Source of the DNA: an uncultured Bacilli bacterium | GTDB lineage: Bacteria; Bacillota_I; Bacilli_A; RF39; UBA660 | Assembly (NCBI GenBank): GCA_944373065.1 | Contig: CALWAJ010000073.1 | Coordinates: 1 to 5,223 of the forward strand | Direction: 5' to 3' | DNA length: 5,223 nt | Shown here: one piece after another, positions 1 to 5,223 of the stretch | Layout: each line of letters starts with the position of its first letter | Numbering within the stretch: the stretch's first letter is position 1 | Position numbers and translations under genes: made by a program | Notes under the pieces: generated by a model | What the model was told of the DNA's origin: nothing | Database searches by the model: none | The model's input: the letters and a program-made list of their open reading frames with translations, nothing else

Positions 1-142
1 ATTTTATATATGAATCCAAGGTAAAATAATTCGTCATTTTATTCTATTTCTAGTAGAAAGAAGTTTGTCATTCTACACTTTTTACCTTCTTTCTTTATCT
101 TGTTACTTATATATTAACATATTAATATTATTTATTACAATA

Positions 143-2233
143 CTATTTTTTAGTATTAATAACATCATTTGTAAAATCAAACATCACCATTCCTCTTTTC
201 CTAACATCATATATCATCGTATTATTATCTTCTAATCTTTTAATAACTTCCTTATGAGGATGATTAAACTTATTATCAACGCCAGCAGATACTAAAGCAT
301 ATATAGGATTAACTTTATCTATAAACTCTTCACTACTACTAGTCCTAGAACCATGATGTCCTACTTTTAAAATTGTTATATCAGAAATATCATAGTTATT
401 TAAAATATAGTCCTCACTTTTTATACTAGCATCTCCCATAAATAACATTGTTTTATCTTTAATAGTTATATAAAATACTAAACTACCATCATTTTCATCT
501 TCATACTTATTAGATATTACTAAAAAATTAAAATTACCTAAACTAAAACTATCTCCTTCAACAAGCTTTCTCTTATTATCTGATTTATCCCATATTTCTT
601 TTTCTAAATTATTTAAATCATTACTATTGAAAAAGACATTATTAACCTTCATCTCTTTCATAATAGTTACCGCTTCCCCTGCATGATCATAATCACCATG
701 TGATAAAACTAAATAATCTATTTTTTCTATCCCTAATTGTTTTAAAAATGTAACTGTATATTTTCCTCTTTTCGTCTTTTCATACTTTTTCCATTCTTCA
801 TAATTATAATCCATTACTCCTCCTGTATCTAATAATAAGCTTTTATTATTAGATACAAAAAGAAAACTATCTCCCTGTCCTACATCAATCATATAAAGAG
901 CATCTTTACAATTTAACTTTGGATAAAGATAATGTAAAGATAATAATATAAACAAAATAGTAAGTATTAACTTCTTTCTTTTAAAATATAAATAACTAAA
1001 TATAAAGACATAGTAAAGAAAATAAAATATTAAAGGAATTCTTGCAAAGACAATAGAGCCAAACTTTATATTAGATAAAAGTGTAATAGTAAATTCAAAA
1101 ATATTAATAAAAAACTCTAATATAGGAATTAAGAAAGGAATAAAAAAACATATCATCGCTAATGGAAATATTATAACATTTATAAAAGGAACATAAAAAA
1201 GATTATAAATAATACTTAAAGGGTTAATATATGAAAAATTATATAAAGAAATGGGTAGGCTGACTAAAAAGCTTACCCATGATATTTTTAATAATTCTAT
1301 TATCTTTGATTTAACGTTCTTTTCTCTCATAAATAAAAGAAGTGTACAAGAAATAATAGTGGAGTATTGAAAACCTATATCATATATATAGTAAGGATTC
1401 ATAAAGAAAAGGATACTCAAAGATAATAAAACTAGAAAGAGAGGTTTAATATTGAAGTTAAAATACTTATTTATAGAGAATAGTAAACTGAAAATAATCG
1501 CTCTATCTATTGCCGCGCAGTTTTCGACAATTAAATAATAAAGACCTACAATAAATATAATGGAAAGAAATTTAAATTTATCTAATCCTCTAATCTTATT
1601 TAGTATTTTTTCTAAAATTAAGATTAGAAAACTAATTTGGGTACCAGATAAAGCGAATAAATGAGAAATACCTAATTTTTGAAAATCATCAATCAAATCT
1701 TGATTAAAATTACTATCAACGCCTAAGAAAAATACATTTATATAATCAGCTGCTTTAGAACTAAAATTTGAAATTCTATTTCGTATTAACGTTTTTAAAG
1801 TGATAAATAAATTATGGTTTCTATTTAATATATTAAAGGTTGAGACTTCCATTAAATAATATATGTTCTTATACTTTAAATAGTCTGGGTAGGAAAAACT
1901 ATAAAAGTTACCACTAGAAGAAGGCTTTACTAACTCTCCTTCTAATTCAACAATATCACCTAATGAAAGATTATTTTTTATTTCAATCAAATGTTCTTTA
2001 GTATCAATATAATAATTAGCAATTACAGATTCTTTAGTATTATTTTTTATTGTGAGTGTCAACTTATTTCCTTTATAACTTAAGTTTTCTACTTCTCCAC
2101 TTATCTTTTTTTCACATCCTTTATATGAAGAAGTTTGATTCGTATTTACATGTATGAAAATATAGAGCACACTGACTACAAATATAATTATATACAAAGG
2201 ACTAAATAGTAATATTTTCCTTAATCTGATCAA
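143..2233 (-). CDS. comEC: ComEC/Rec2 family DNA uptake channel with C-terminal metallo-beta-lactamase domain
   Basis: This 696-residue polytopic membrane protein should form the channel that carries single-stranded DNA into the cell during natural transformation. Residues about 7-28 are a membrane segment, followed by an extracytoplasmic OB-fold-like domain (about 40-135, with the GDIVELEGEL strand). The Competence domain runs from about 165 to 440 with many membrane helices and the family signature GISHLFALSGTQ (188-199). The C-terminal metallo-beta-lactamase domain starts at YMIDVGQGDS (447-456). Its metal-binding motif HGDYDH (512-517) is intact, as are the family motifs MGDAS (599-603), GHHGSRTSSS (625-634) and HPH (658-660), so a functional nuclease for the non-transported strand is likely. 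The length is slightly below B. subtilis ComEC (about 776), mainly at the N-terminus. The start is a TTG, the only candidate before the first membrane helix, preceded 8 nt upstream by AGGAGA. It overlaps comEA by 32 nt, which suggests translational coupling. Identity is very secure; active competence is inferred. Confidence 0.96.
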   Translation of the reverse strand: MIRLRKILLFSPLYIIIFVVSVLYIFIHVNTNQTSSYKGCEKKISGEVENLSYKGNKLTLTIKNNTKESVIANYYIDTKEHLIEIKNNLSLGDIVELEGELVKPSSSGNFYSFSYPDYLKYKNIYYLMEVSTFNILNRNHNLFITLKTLIRNRISNFSSKAADYINVFFLGVDSNFNQDLIDDFQKLGISHLFALSGTQISFLILILEKILNKIRGLDKFKFLSIIFIVGLYYLIVENCAAIDRAIIFSLLFSINKYFNFNIKPLFLVLLSLSILFFMNPYYIYDIGFQYSTIISCTLLLFMREKNVKSKIIELLKISWVSFLVSLPISLYNFSYINPLSIIYNLFYVPFINVIIFPLAMICFFIPFLIPILEFFINIFEFTITLLSNIKFGSIVFARIPLIFYFLYYVFIFSYLYFKRKKLILTILFILLSLHYLYPKLNCKDALYMIDVGQGDSFLFVSNNKSLLLDTGGVMDYNYEEWKKYEKTKRGKYTVTFLKQLGIEKIDYLVLSHGDYDHAGEAVTIMKEMKVNNVFFNSNDLNNLEKEIWDKSDNKRKLVEGDSFSLGNFNFLVISNKYEDENDGSLVFYITIKDKTMLFMGDASIKSEDYILNNYDISDITILKVGHHGSRTSSSEEFIDKVNPIYALVSAGVDNKFNHPHKEVIKRLEDNNTMIYDVRKRGMVMFDFTNDVINTKK

Positions 2234-2882
2234 ATAAAGTATCTCCTATTCCATCAACTTCTTTTAACTCTTCAATATTTTGAAATGCTCCTACTTCTTC
2301 ACGATAACTAATAATTGCTTTAGCTTTAGCCTCCCCAATCCCTGGAAGAGTCATTAATTCTTCAATAGTAGCTGTATTTAAAGATATAGTACTATCACTT
2401 ACAATCTCACTTTCATCTTTAATACAAGCATCATTAGTTATCTCGCTATAGTTAAGACATGCTTCTTGTTCTTGTTTTTCTTTCTCTTTAGTTAAAGCGA
2501 AATTAGCAACTTCATCATAACTATATATGATTATTACCATCTCATCTGTTACTTTTTTAGAAAGATTCAAAACACTAGTATCAGCATTATCTGTCAAATC
2601 TCCTGCTAGCCTTATAACATCTATAACTCTACTATCTTTTTTTACTGTATAAATACCTGGAGTATTAACTTCTCCTTTTATATCTACTTGATAATAGATA
2701 TCTTCCTCTTCTTCTATTTTCTCATCATTTGTTTTTTTCTTAGTATTTAATACAATATTATCTTCTTTATTTGAAGAATCAAAAGCTAGTTTATAAAATA
2801 TTACACCCCCTACAACTGATAGCAAAACAAGAGTTAAAGTTACAAAAATTATCTGTTTTCTATAACGATAAGTAAAAGTCAT
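2202..2882 (-). CDS. comEA: ComEA DNA receptor (SLBB plus helix-hairpin-helix)
   Basis: This 226-residue membrane-anchored protein should capture double-stranded DNA outside the cell and hand it to ComEC. Residues 1-10 are short and basic, 11-32 are the single membrane anchor, and 35-60 are a charged Lys/Glu/Asp-rich linker. An SLBB domain covers about 62-120 (VDIKGEVNTPGIYTV at 66-80), a second linker covers 121-165, and the DNA-binding tandem helix-hairpin-helix covers about 167-226. The latter has the hallmark SLNTATIEELMTLPGIGEAK (167-186) and a second GIG (211-213). Domain order matches Gram-positive ComEA. I chose the ATG at 2880-2882 because a near-perfect AAGGAGGT lies at ideal distance and the hydrophobic anchor follows directly. 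An upstream in-frame TTG at 2934-2936 would add 18 residues, but it falls on the likely -35 element and has no good ribosome site. Cys142 and Cys153 in the second linker form a CX10C pair that could make an outside disulfide. Confidence 0.95.
   Translation of the reverse strand: MTFTYRYRKQIIFVTLTLVLLSVVGGVIFYKLAFDSSNKEDNIVLNTKKKTNDEKIEEEEDIYYQVDIKGEVNTPGIYTVKKDSRVIDVIRLAGDLTDNADTSVLNLSKKVTDEMVIIIYSYDEVANFALTKEKEKQEQEACLNYSEITNDACIKDESEIVSDSTISLNTATIEELMTLPGIGEAKAKAIISYREEVGAFQNIEELKEVDGIGDTLFDQIKENITI
2242..2247 (-). promoter_or_regulatory. comEC ribosome binding site inside comEA
   Basis: AGGAGA lies 8 nt before the TTG start of comEC. These bases are also comEA codons for the Gly-Asp following the second helix-hairpin-helix GIG motif, so the sequence serves both the receptor's DNA-binding loop and initiation of the next gene. 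This site decides the comEC start, because no other start codon lies between it and the first membrane helix. Confidence 0.75.
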
Positions 2883-2889
2883 CTCTAAT

Positions 2890-2897
2890 ACCTCCTT
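2890..2897 (-). promoter_or_regulatory. comEA ribosome binding site
   Basis: AAGGAGGT, essentially the full anti-Shine-Dalgarno complement, stands with its GGAGG 8 nt before the ATG at 2882. It fixes the comEA start at that ATG rather than at the upstream TTG. Confidence 0.9.
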
Positions 2898-2907
2898 TCC
2901 GCCTAAA

Positions 2908-2936
2908 ATACTATCAAACTCTAAAAATAATTGCAA
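2908..2936 (-). promoter_or_regulatory. Probable sigma-A promoter for comEA-comEC
   Basis: On the minus strand TTGCAA (2936-2931) is followed after exactly 17 nt by TAGTAT (2913-2908). Each hexamer matches the vegetative consensus at 4 of 6 positions. A TG one base before the -10 (TGATAGTAT) gives an extended -10. Transcription would begin near 2901, leaving a leader of about 20 nt that starts just before the ribosome site. It lies downstream of the ftsW terminator, where a separate promoter is needed. No start-site data are available. Confidence 0.5.
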
Positions 2937-2946
2937 AGAAGCAATT
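2929..2946. repeat. Perfect inverted repeat overlapping the comEA -35
   Basis: AATTGC (2929-2934) and GCAATT (2941-2946) form a perfect 6-bp inverted repeat around a 6-nt spacer. The left arm contains most of the predicted comEA -35 hexamer. A protein-binding operator is one reading. The other is a small AT-rich hairpin acting as a weak terminator, since T-rich tracts follow it on both strands (TTTT at 2947-2950 on plus, ATTTTT on minus). Confidence 0.45.
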
Positions 2947-3042
2947 TTTTAAATTCAAACAAAAAAGAGGCTGAATTTTTAAAATTCGCCTAGAGAAAAT
3001 TCAATTTTCACCCCCCAATTTTACCTGAATTTACAAAATTCA
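2943..3042. repeat. Cluster of four AT-rich palindromes with a shared GAATTT/AAATTC core
   Basis: The gap after ftsW is packed with short palindromes. TGAATTT-ACA-AAATTCA is at 3026-3042, GAAAATT-C-AATTTTC at 2995-3009, the terminator stem at 2968-2991 and AATTT-TTT-AAATT at 2943-2955. AAAATTC occurs exactly at 2981, 2996 and 3035, and CTGAATTT at 2971 and 3025. A run of six C (3011-3016) separates two of the palindromes and stands out in this AT-rich context. The similarity of the arms allows alternative pairings. It could be a dispersed intergenic repeat or simply a multi-hairpin 3' end; one window cannot decide. Confidence 0.6.
2961..2991 (-). terminator. Intrinsic terminator of ftsW
   Basis: Read on the minus strand, AGGC and GAATT pair with AATTC and GCCT (2991-2988 with 2971-2968, 2987-2983 with 2977-2973) around one bulged A, and the stem is followed by CTTTTTTG. 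It lies about 60 nt after the ftsW stop codon and before the comEA promoter, so it separates ftsW from the competence operon. Confidence 0.8.
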
Positions 3043-3050
3043 TACTTTTT

Positions 3051-4205
3051 TTATTTTTTTTCTTTTTTACTTACAGTATCCCTTAATTTAGTTTCAATAT
3101 TGACACGTTGTACCATTGTTAAAGCCACCATTAAACACAAAGTAAAACTACCACCATAACTCATAAAAGGTAAAGGAACACCAGTCATTGGCATCAATCC
3201 AAAAAGTCCCATTAGATTAACAGCAATATGTAAAAAGATATAAACAGCAACTCCATAACATATTAAAGCCCCTCTATTAGTATAACTTTCTCTACCTATT
3301 TTTAAAATACGATATAAAAGACACATGTATGCTAAAATAATTCCTATTCCTACTACTAATCCTAACTCTTCTACAATAACAGCAAAAATAAAGTCTGTAT
3401 ATGGATATGGTAAATATAAATATTTTTGTGTACTATTACCAAGTCCTACTCCAGTAAGTCCACCGTTATTAATAGAAATGTAACCATTACATACTTGATT
3501 ACCTGTATCAAGTAATCTATCACAAGGTCTCGTAAAATTAAATCTTTCTATTTGTCTTTCTTGAAGGAAACTTCCTCCTGTCATAATAAGTACAGCTGAA
3601 ACTAATATAATCATGCCTAAGAATAAAAATACTACTTTTAATTTTATTAATTTAGGAACAGGTGATGAAAAGAAAACTATTCCTGTTAATAAAGCAAAGA
3701 TAATCGCTGTACCTAAATCTGGCTGTAACATAATTAAAAATGTTATAACAACGCCAATAATTAAAGGAATAATCGCTATAAAGAAGTTATGTAATCTCTT
3801 CTCATGAACCTCATAAAACCTAGCCATAAATACTATCATAATAATTTTAATAAACTCACTTGGCTGCAATGTAAAAGGTCCAATAGGAATCCAACTAATA
3901 GCATAGTTAGTCGCTTTACCATAGATTAATAATAATACTAAGACCGCTACAAATGCTATTAATAATAGATTAGAAAATATACCATATAGTTTAGTATTAA
4001 ACTTTACTAATATAATACAAAATATAAAACTGACAAGTAAAAATAGACCTTGTCTAATAAAATAAGCATAAGGACTTCCACCATTCATATAGGAAGTAAC
4101 ATTACTAGCCGAAAATATCATAATAAGACCTAGAAGAAAAAGTACTAACGTAATTAAAAATAAAGGCTTATCTAAATTTCTAATAATATCTCTTATTTTA
4201 GTCAT
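3051..4205 (-). CDS. ftsW: FtsW, SEDS-family septal peptidoglycan glycosyltransferase
   Basis: This 384-residue membrane protein with about ten helices polymerises lipid II into glycan strands at the division septum together with a class B penicillin-binding protein. SEDS landmarks are present in order: FSAS (31-34), LQPSEFIK (113-120), QPDLGTA (161-167), the long outer loop (about 209-270) with NNGGLTGVGLGNSTQK (246-261), the essential Asp of YTDFIFAVIVEELG (Asp271), and MPMTGVPLPFMSYGGS (338-353). The GNSTQK...LPYPYTDFIFA block favours FtsW over RodA; a SpoVE-type sporulation paralogue is not excluded. The outer loop carries Cys228 and Cys239 (CX10C). Two nearby ATGs could start it. I chose 4203-4205 because AAGGAG ends 9 nt before it, versus only 3 nt before the ATG at 4209-4211, which would add Met-Val. 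It is transcribed alone, with a terminator downstream and a divergent gene upstream. Confidence 0.93.
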   Translation of the reverse strand: MTKIRDIIRNLDKPLFLITLVLFLLGLIMIFSASNVTSYMNGGSPYAYFIRQGLFLLVSFIFCIILVKFNTKLYGIFSNLLLIAFVAVLVLLLIYGKATNYAISWIPIGPFTLQPSEFIKIIMIVFMARFYEVHEKRLHNFFIAIIPLIIGVVITFLIMLQPDLGTAIIFALLTGIVFFSSPVPKLIKLKVVFLFLGMIILVSAVLIMTGGSFLQERQIERFNFTRPCDRLLDTGNQVCNGYISINNGGLTGVGLGNSTQKYLYLPYPYTDFIFAVIVEELGLVVGIGIILAYMCLLYRILKIGRESYTNRGALICYGVAVYIFLHIAVNLMGLFGLMPMTGVPLPFMSYGGSFTLCLMVALTMVQRVNIETKLRDTVSKKEKK

Positions 4206-4214
4206 TACCATACT

Positions 4215-4220
4215 CTCCTT
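4215..4220 (-). promoter_or_regulatory. ftsW ribosome binding site
   Basis: AAGGAG on the minus strand lies 9 nt before the ATG at 4205 and 3 nt before the ATG at 4211. The spacing favours the second ATG as the true start of ftsW. Confidence 0.75.
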
Positions 4221-4242
4221 ATCTAGTCTTTTCTTTTAGAAT

Positions 4243-4270
4243 ATCATATTTTTCTTCCAGTTTAAAGTAA
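4243..4270 (-). promoter_or_regulatory. Possible ftsW promoter
   Basis: TATGAT (4248-4243) on the minus strand matches the -10 consensus at 5 of 6 positions. The hexamer 16 nt upstream, TTACTT (4270-4265), is a poor -35. It is the best candidate I see in the divergent intergenic region, and it would give a leader of about 30 nt. Confidence 0.3.
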
Positions 4271-4292
4271 CTAGGGCCATTTCATTAACAAT

Positions 4293-4319
4293 TTGACATA
4301 TATTTTCATATTCTATAAT
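4293..4319 (+). promoter_or_regulatory. Consensus-hexamer promoter for the small membrane protein gene
   Basis: TTGACA (4293-4298) and TATAAT (4314-4319) are both perfect vegetative hexamers, but they are only 15 nt apart, two less than the optimum. Transcription should begin near 4325-4327, at the ribosome binding site AAGGAGG (4325-4331) itself, so the message would have a leader of about 15 nt. Confidence 0.65.
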
Positions 4320-4340
4320 AGAAAAAGGAGGTTTTTAACT

Positions 4341-4508
4341 ATGTATTATTATGGTGGTGGTTCTTTCCCATCTTGTGGTTGCAGCATGCAAAGTCCATGG
4401 TGGGGATATCCTAGCTATGGCTGGGGTAATAACAACAATAATTATGCAATTATCTTAGTTTTATTTATACTTCTAGTTATAGTAATAGGTGCAAGATTTA
4501 CACGTTAA
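4341..4508 (+). CDS. YjcZ-like tiny single-pass membrane protein, 55 residues
   Basis: The N-terminal half (1-34) is rich in Tyr, Gly, Trp, Ser and Asn: MYYYGGG, then a CGC at 12-14, WWGYPSYGWG (20-29) and five Asn (30-34). The C-terminal half is one hydrophobic helix, YAIILVLFILLVIVIG (35-50), ending in ARFTR. This layout, Gly/Tyr-rich head then a helix like ALIVVLFILLIIVG, is that of the YjcZ/tiny-TM family of Bacilli, whose best-studied relatives (such as SscA) are linked to spore coat assembly. Membership is by recollected pattern, not a search, and the function here is unknown. The ATG is chosen because AAGGAGG sits 9 nt upstream; an in-frame TTG at 4293 would put the start in the -35 element. 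It has its own promoter and a terminator overlapping its stop codon, so it is monocistronic. A small membrane toxin or stress peptide is a less likely alternative. Confidence 0.8.
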   Translation: MYYYGGGSFPSCGCSMQSPWWGYPSYGWGNNNNNYAIILVLFILLVIVIGARFTR

Positions 4509-4533
4509 GAAAGGTTTTCCTTTCTTTTTTTTT
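4507..4533 (+). terminator. Intrinsic terminator of the small membrane protein gene
   Basis: AAGAAAGG (4507-4514) pairs perfectly with CCTTTCTT (4519-4526) around a TTTT loop, and the T-run continues to 4533. The stem starts within the TAA stop codon, so transcription ends right after the gene and def needs its own promoter. Confidence 0.9.
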
Positions 4534-4540
4534 AGATTTA

Positions 4541-4549
4541 TGTTAAAAT
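4541..4549 (+). promoter_or_regulatory. Extended -10 promoter for def
   Basis: TGTTAAAAT gives a TGn extension plus TAAAAT, 5 of 6 matches to the -10 consensus. The -35 position falls in the T-run of the preceding terminator and is poor, as is common for extended -10 promoters. The predicted start near 4556 leaves a leader of about 18 nt. Confidence 0.5.
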
Positions 4550-4573
4550 ATAGCAAGAAATGGGGTAATTTGT

Positions 4574-5122
4574 ATGTTAAAGATGAAAGATATATTAGAT
4601 GAAAAAGATAAAAGATTAAGAATGTTAAGTAAAGAAGTTACTTTTCCTTTAGATAAAGAAGATTTAAAAACTATTGATTTAATGGTCGAATATTTAACTA
4701 ACAGTCAAATAGATAGATTAGCTGAAAAATATGATTTAAGGCCAGGAATGGGTATGGCTGCCATCCAATTAGGCATTCCTAAAAGATATTTAGTAATCGT
4801 TCATGAAGTAGATGAAGAAGAATTTGACACTTATATTATTTGTAATCCTAAGATTATTAGTAATTCCAGCGAAAAAATCTACGTAGAAATGGGCGAAGGA
4901 TGTTTATCAGTAAATCGAGAAGTAGATGGTATTGTTCCAAGATATGCAAGAGTAACTGTTGAAGGATATGATACTAAAGGTAATAAGATTAGAATAAGAG
5001 CAAGAGAAGAACTAGCAATTGCTTTTCAACATGAAATAGACCATTTAAATGGTATTATGTTTACAGATTATATTGATCCAAAAAAACCTTTTAAAGACAG
5101 TGATAAATATAGAGCAATTTAA
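4574..5122 (+). CDS. def: Peptide deformylase, type 2
   Basis: This cytoplasmic metalloenzyme removes the formyl group from the N-terminal methionine of nascent proteins. All three family motifs are present: GMGMAAIQ (58-65), EGCLS (108-112) and QHEIDH (152-157). Metal ligands are Cys110, His153 and His157, and the catalytic acid is Glu154. At 182 residues, with an insertion-bearing N-terminal half, it matches the Gram-positive type 2 enzymes (183-184 residues in S. aureus and B. subtilis). Motif 1 has Ile where many relatives have Pro (AAPQ); this substitution is known in other deformylases and should not affect activity. The start ATG has only a weak ribosome site, GGGG at 4562-4565, 8 nt upstream. 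A second ATG three codons later has none. It appears to be transcribed alone, without the fmt partner often found next to def. Confidence 0.97.
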   Translation: MLKMKDILDEKDKRLRMLSKEVTFPLDKEDLKTIDLMVEYLTNSQIDRLAEKYDLRPGMGMAAIQLGIPKRYLVIVHEVDEEEFDTYIICNPKIISNSSEKIYVEMGEGCLSVNREVDGIVPRYARVTVEGYDTKGNKIRIRAREELAIAFQHEIDHLNGIMFTDYIDPKKPFKDSDKYRAI

Positions 5123-5137
5123 AGCTCTTTTTATTTT
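5111..5137 (+). terminator. Weak terminator overlapping the def stop codon
   Basis: AGAGC (5111-5115) pairs with GCTCT (5124-5128) around an 8-nt loop that contains the TAA stop, followed by TTTTATTTT. The 5-bp stem is short, so termination may be partial, with the stronger hairpin downstream as backup. Confidence 0.5.
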
Positions 5138-5164
5138 ATCATTTACAACTTGACTTTGACAGTT

Positions 5165-5207
5165 AAAATGAGGAAACCCTTATTCTATATAGGTTTCCTC
5201 ATTTTTT
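5165..5207. terminator. Strong intrinsic terminator, probably bidirectional
   Basis: A perfect 14-bp stem, AAAATGAGGAAACC (5165-5178) with GGTTTCCTCATTTT (5192-5205), has a 13-nt loop. A T-run (5202-5207) follows on plus, and the A-run at the left base gives T's on minus. It closes the def unit and could also end a convergent gene entering from the right edge. Confidence 0.9.
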
Positions 5208-5223
5208 AATTGTTGTATATCCG

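Noticed and set aside
55..94. Hairpin AGAAAGAAG with CTTCTTTCT downstream of comEC
   Set aside because: The 9-bp stem is perfect but the loop is 22 nt and no clean T-run follows on the comEC strand. I cannot call it the comEC terminator.
111..128. ATATTAA-CATA-TTAATAT palindrome just after comEC
   Set aside because: It is made almost only of A and T in very AT-rich DNA and has no U-tract; probably chance.
100..128. TTGTTA-17-TAATAT promoter-like pair on the plus strand
   Set aside because: It would transcribe into the antisense of comEC with no gene to serve, and such matches are expected in AT-rich DNA.
1..142. Possible ends of a neighbouring gene at the left edge, such as the short plus frame closing at 22-24, or a minus-strand 10-codon ORF starting near 75
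   Set aside because: The fragments are too short and no family motif or convincing ribosome site supports them. I see nothing definite in this stretch.
2883..2936. Longer comEA starting from TTG at 2934-2936 (18 extra residues)
   Set aside because: The start would fall in the -35 element, while the ATG at 2882 has a near-perfect ribosome site and precedes the membrane anchor.
3613..3807. A 64-codon open frame on the plus strand inside ftsW
   Set aside because: It lies fully antisense to the well-supported ftsW, has no ribosome site and no recognisable domain; it is a shadow of the real gene.
4293..4340. N-terminal extension of the small membrane protein from TTG at 4293
   Set aside because: The TTG is the first base of the -35 hexamer and the region is promoter; the ATG at 4341 has the proper ribosome site.
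143..5122. Alternative genetic code (TGA as Trp) suggested by the Mollicutes-like composition
   Set aside because: All Trp positions in the five genes use TGG and every reading frame is complete without TGA readthrough.
5156..5186. TTGACA followed by TATTCT near the right end as a promoter
   Set aside because: The spacer would be 19 nt, the -10 is poor and the putative transcript would start within a strong terminator hairpin.

Overview
This is a strongly AT-rich chromosomal window with ordinary bacterial housekeeping and competence genes. Consensus AAGGAGG-type ribosome binding sites, intrinsic terminators with U-tracts, a type 2 (Gram-positive class) peptide deformylase, a FtsW-type cell-wall polymerase and ComEA/ComEC with Gram-positive architecture all point to a low-GC Firmicute of the Bacilli or a nearby Erysipelotrichales/RF39-like lineage. 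That placement is inference from style; no rRNA or marker alignment was possible. All seven Trp residues in the genes called here are TGG and no gene contains an in-frame TGA, so the standard bacterial code is in use, which argues against Mycoplasma-type Mollicutes. A tiny YjcZ-like membrane protein hints at a spore-forming ancestry.

Layout. Positions 1-142 hold no supportable gene. Positions 143-2882 (minus strand) are a two-gene competence operon: comEA, then comEC overlapping it by 32 nt. ComEA binds incoming double-stranded DNA at the outer face of the membrane. ComEC is the channel that takes one strand in, and its C-terminal metallo-beta-lactamase domain is the likely nuclease for the other strand. 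Positions 2883-3050 hold a plausible comEA promoter whose -35 lies inside an inverted repeat, then a cluster of AT-rich palindromes that includes the ftsW terminator. Positions 3051-4205 (minus) are ftsW, the septal peptidoglycan glycosyltransferase. A divergent intergenic region at 4206-4340 carries a consensus-hexamer promoter facing right. The plus strand then has a 55-residue Tyr/Gly/Trp/Asn-rich single-pass membrane protein (4341-4508) with its own terminator, and def (4574-5122), the deformylase acting on nascent proteins. The window ends with a strong bidirectional-type terminator.

The genes fall into four transcription units (comEA-comEC, ftsW, the small gene, def). I see no new multi-gene system. 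The items that merit a second look are the palindrome cluster downstream of ftsW, the inverted repeat on the comEA promoter, the embedded comEC ribosome binding site, the small membrane protein with a very short leader, and matching CX10C cysteine pairs in the outer parts of ComEA and FtsW.
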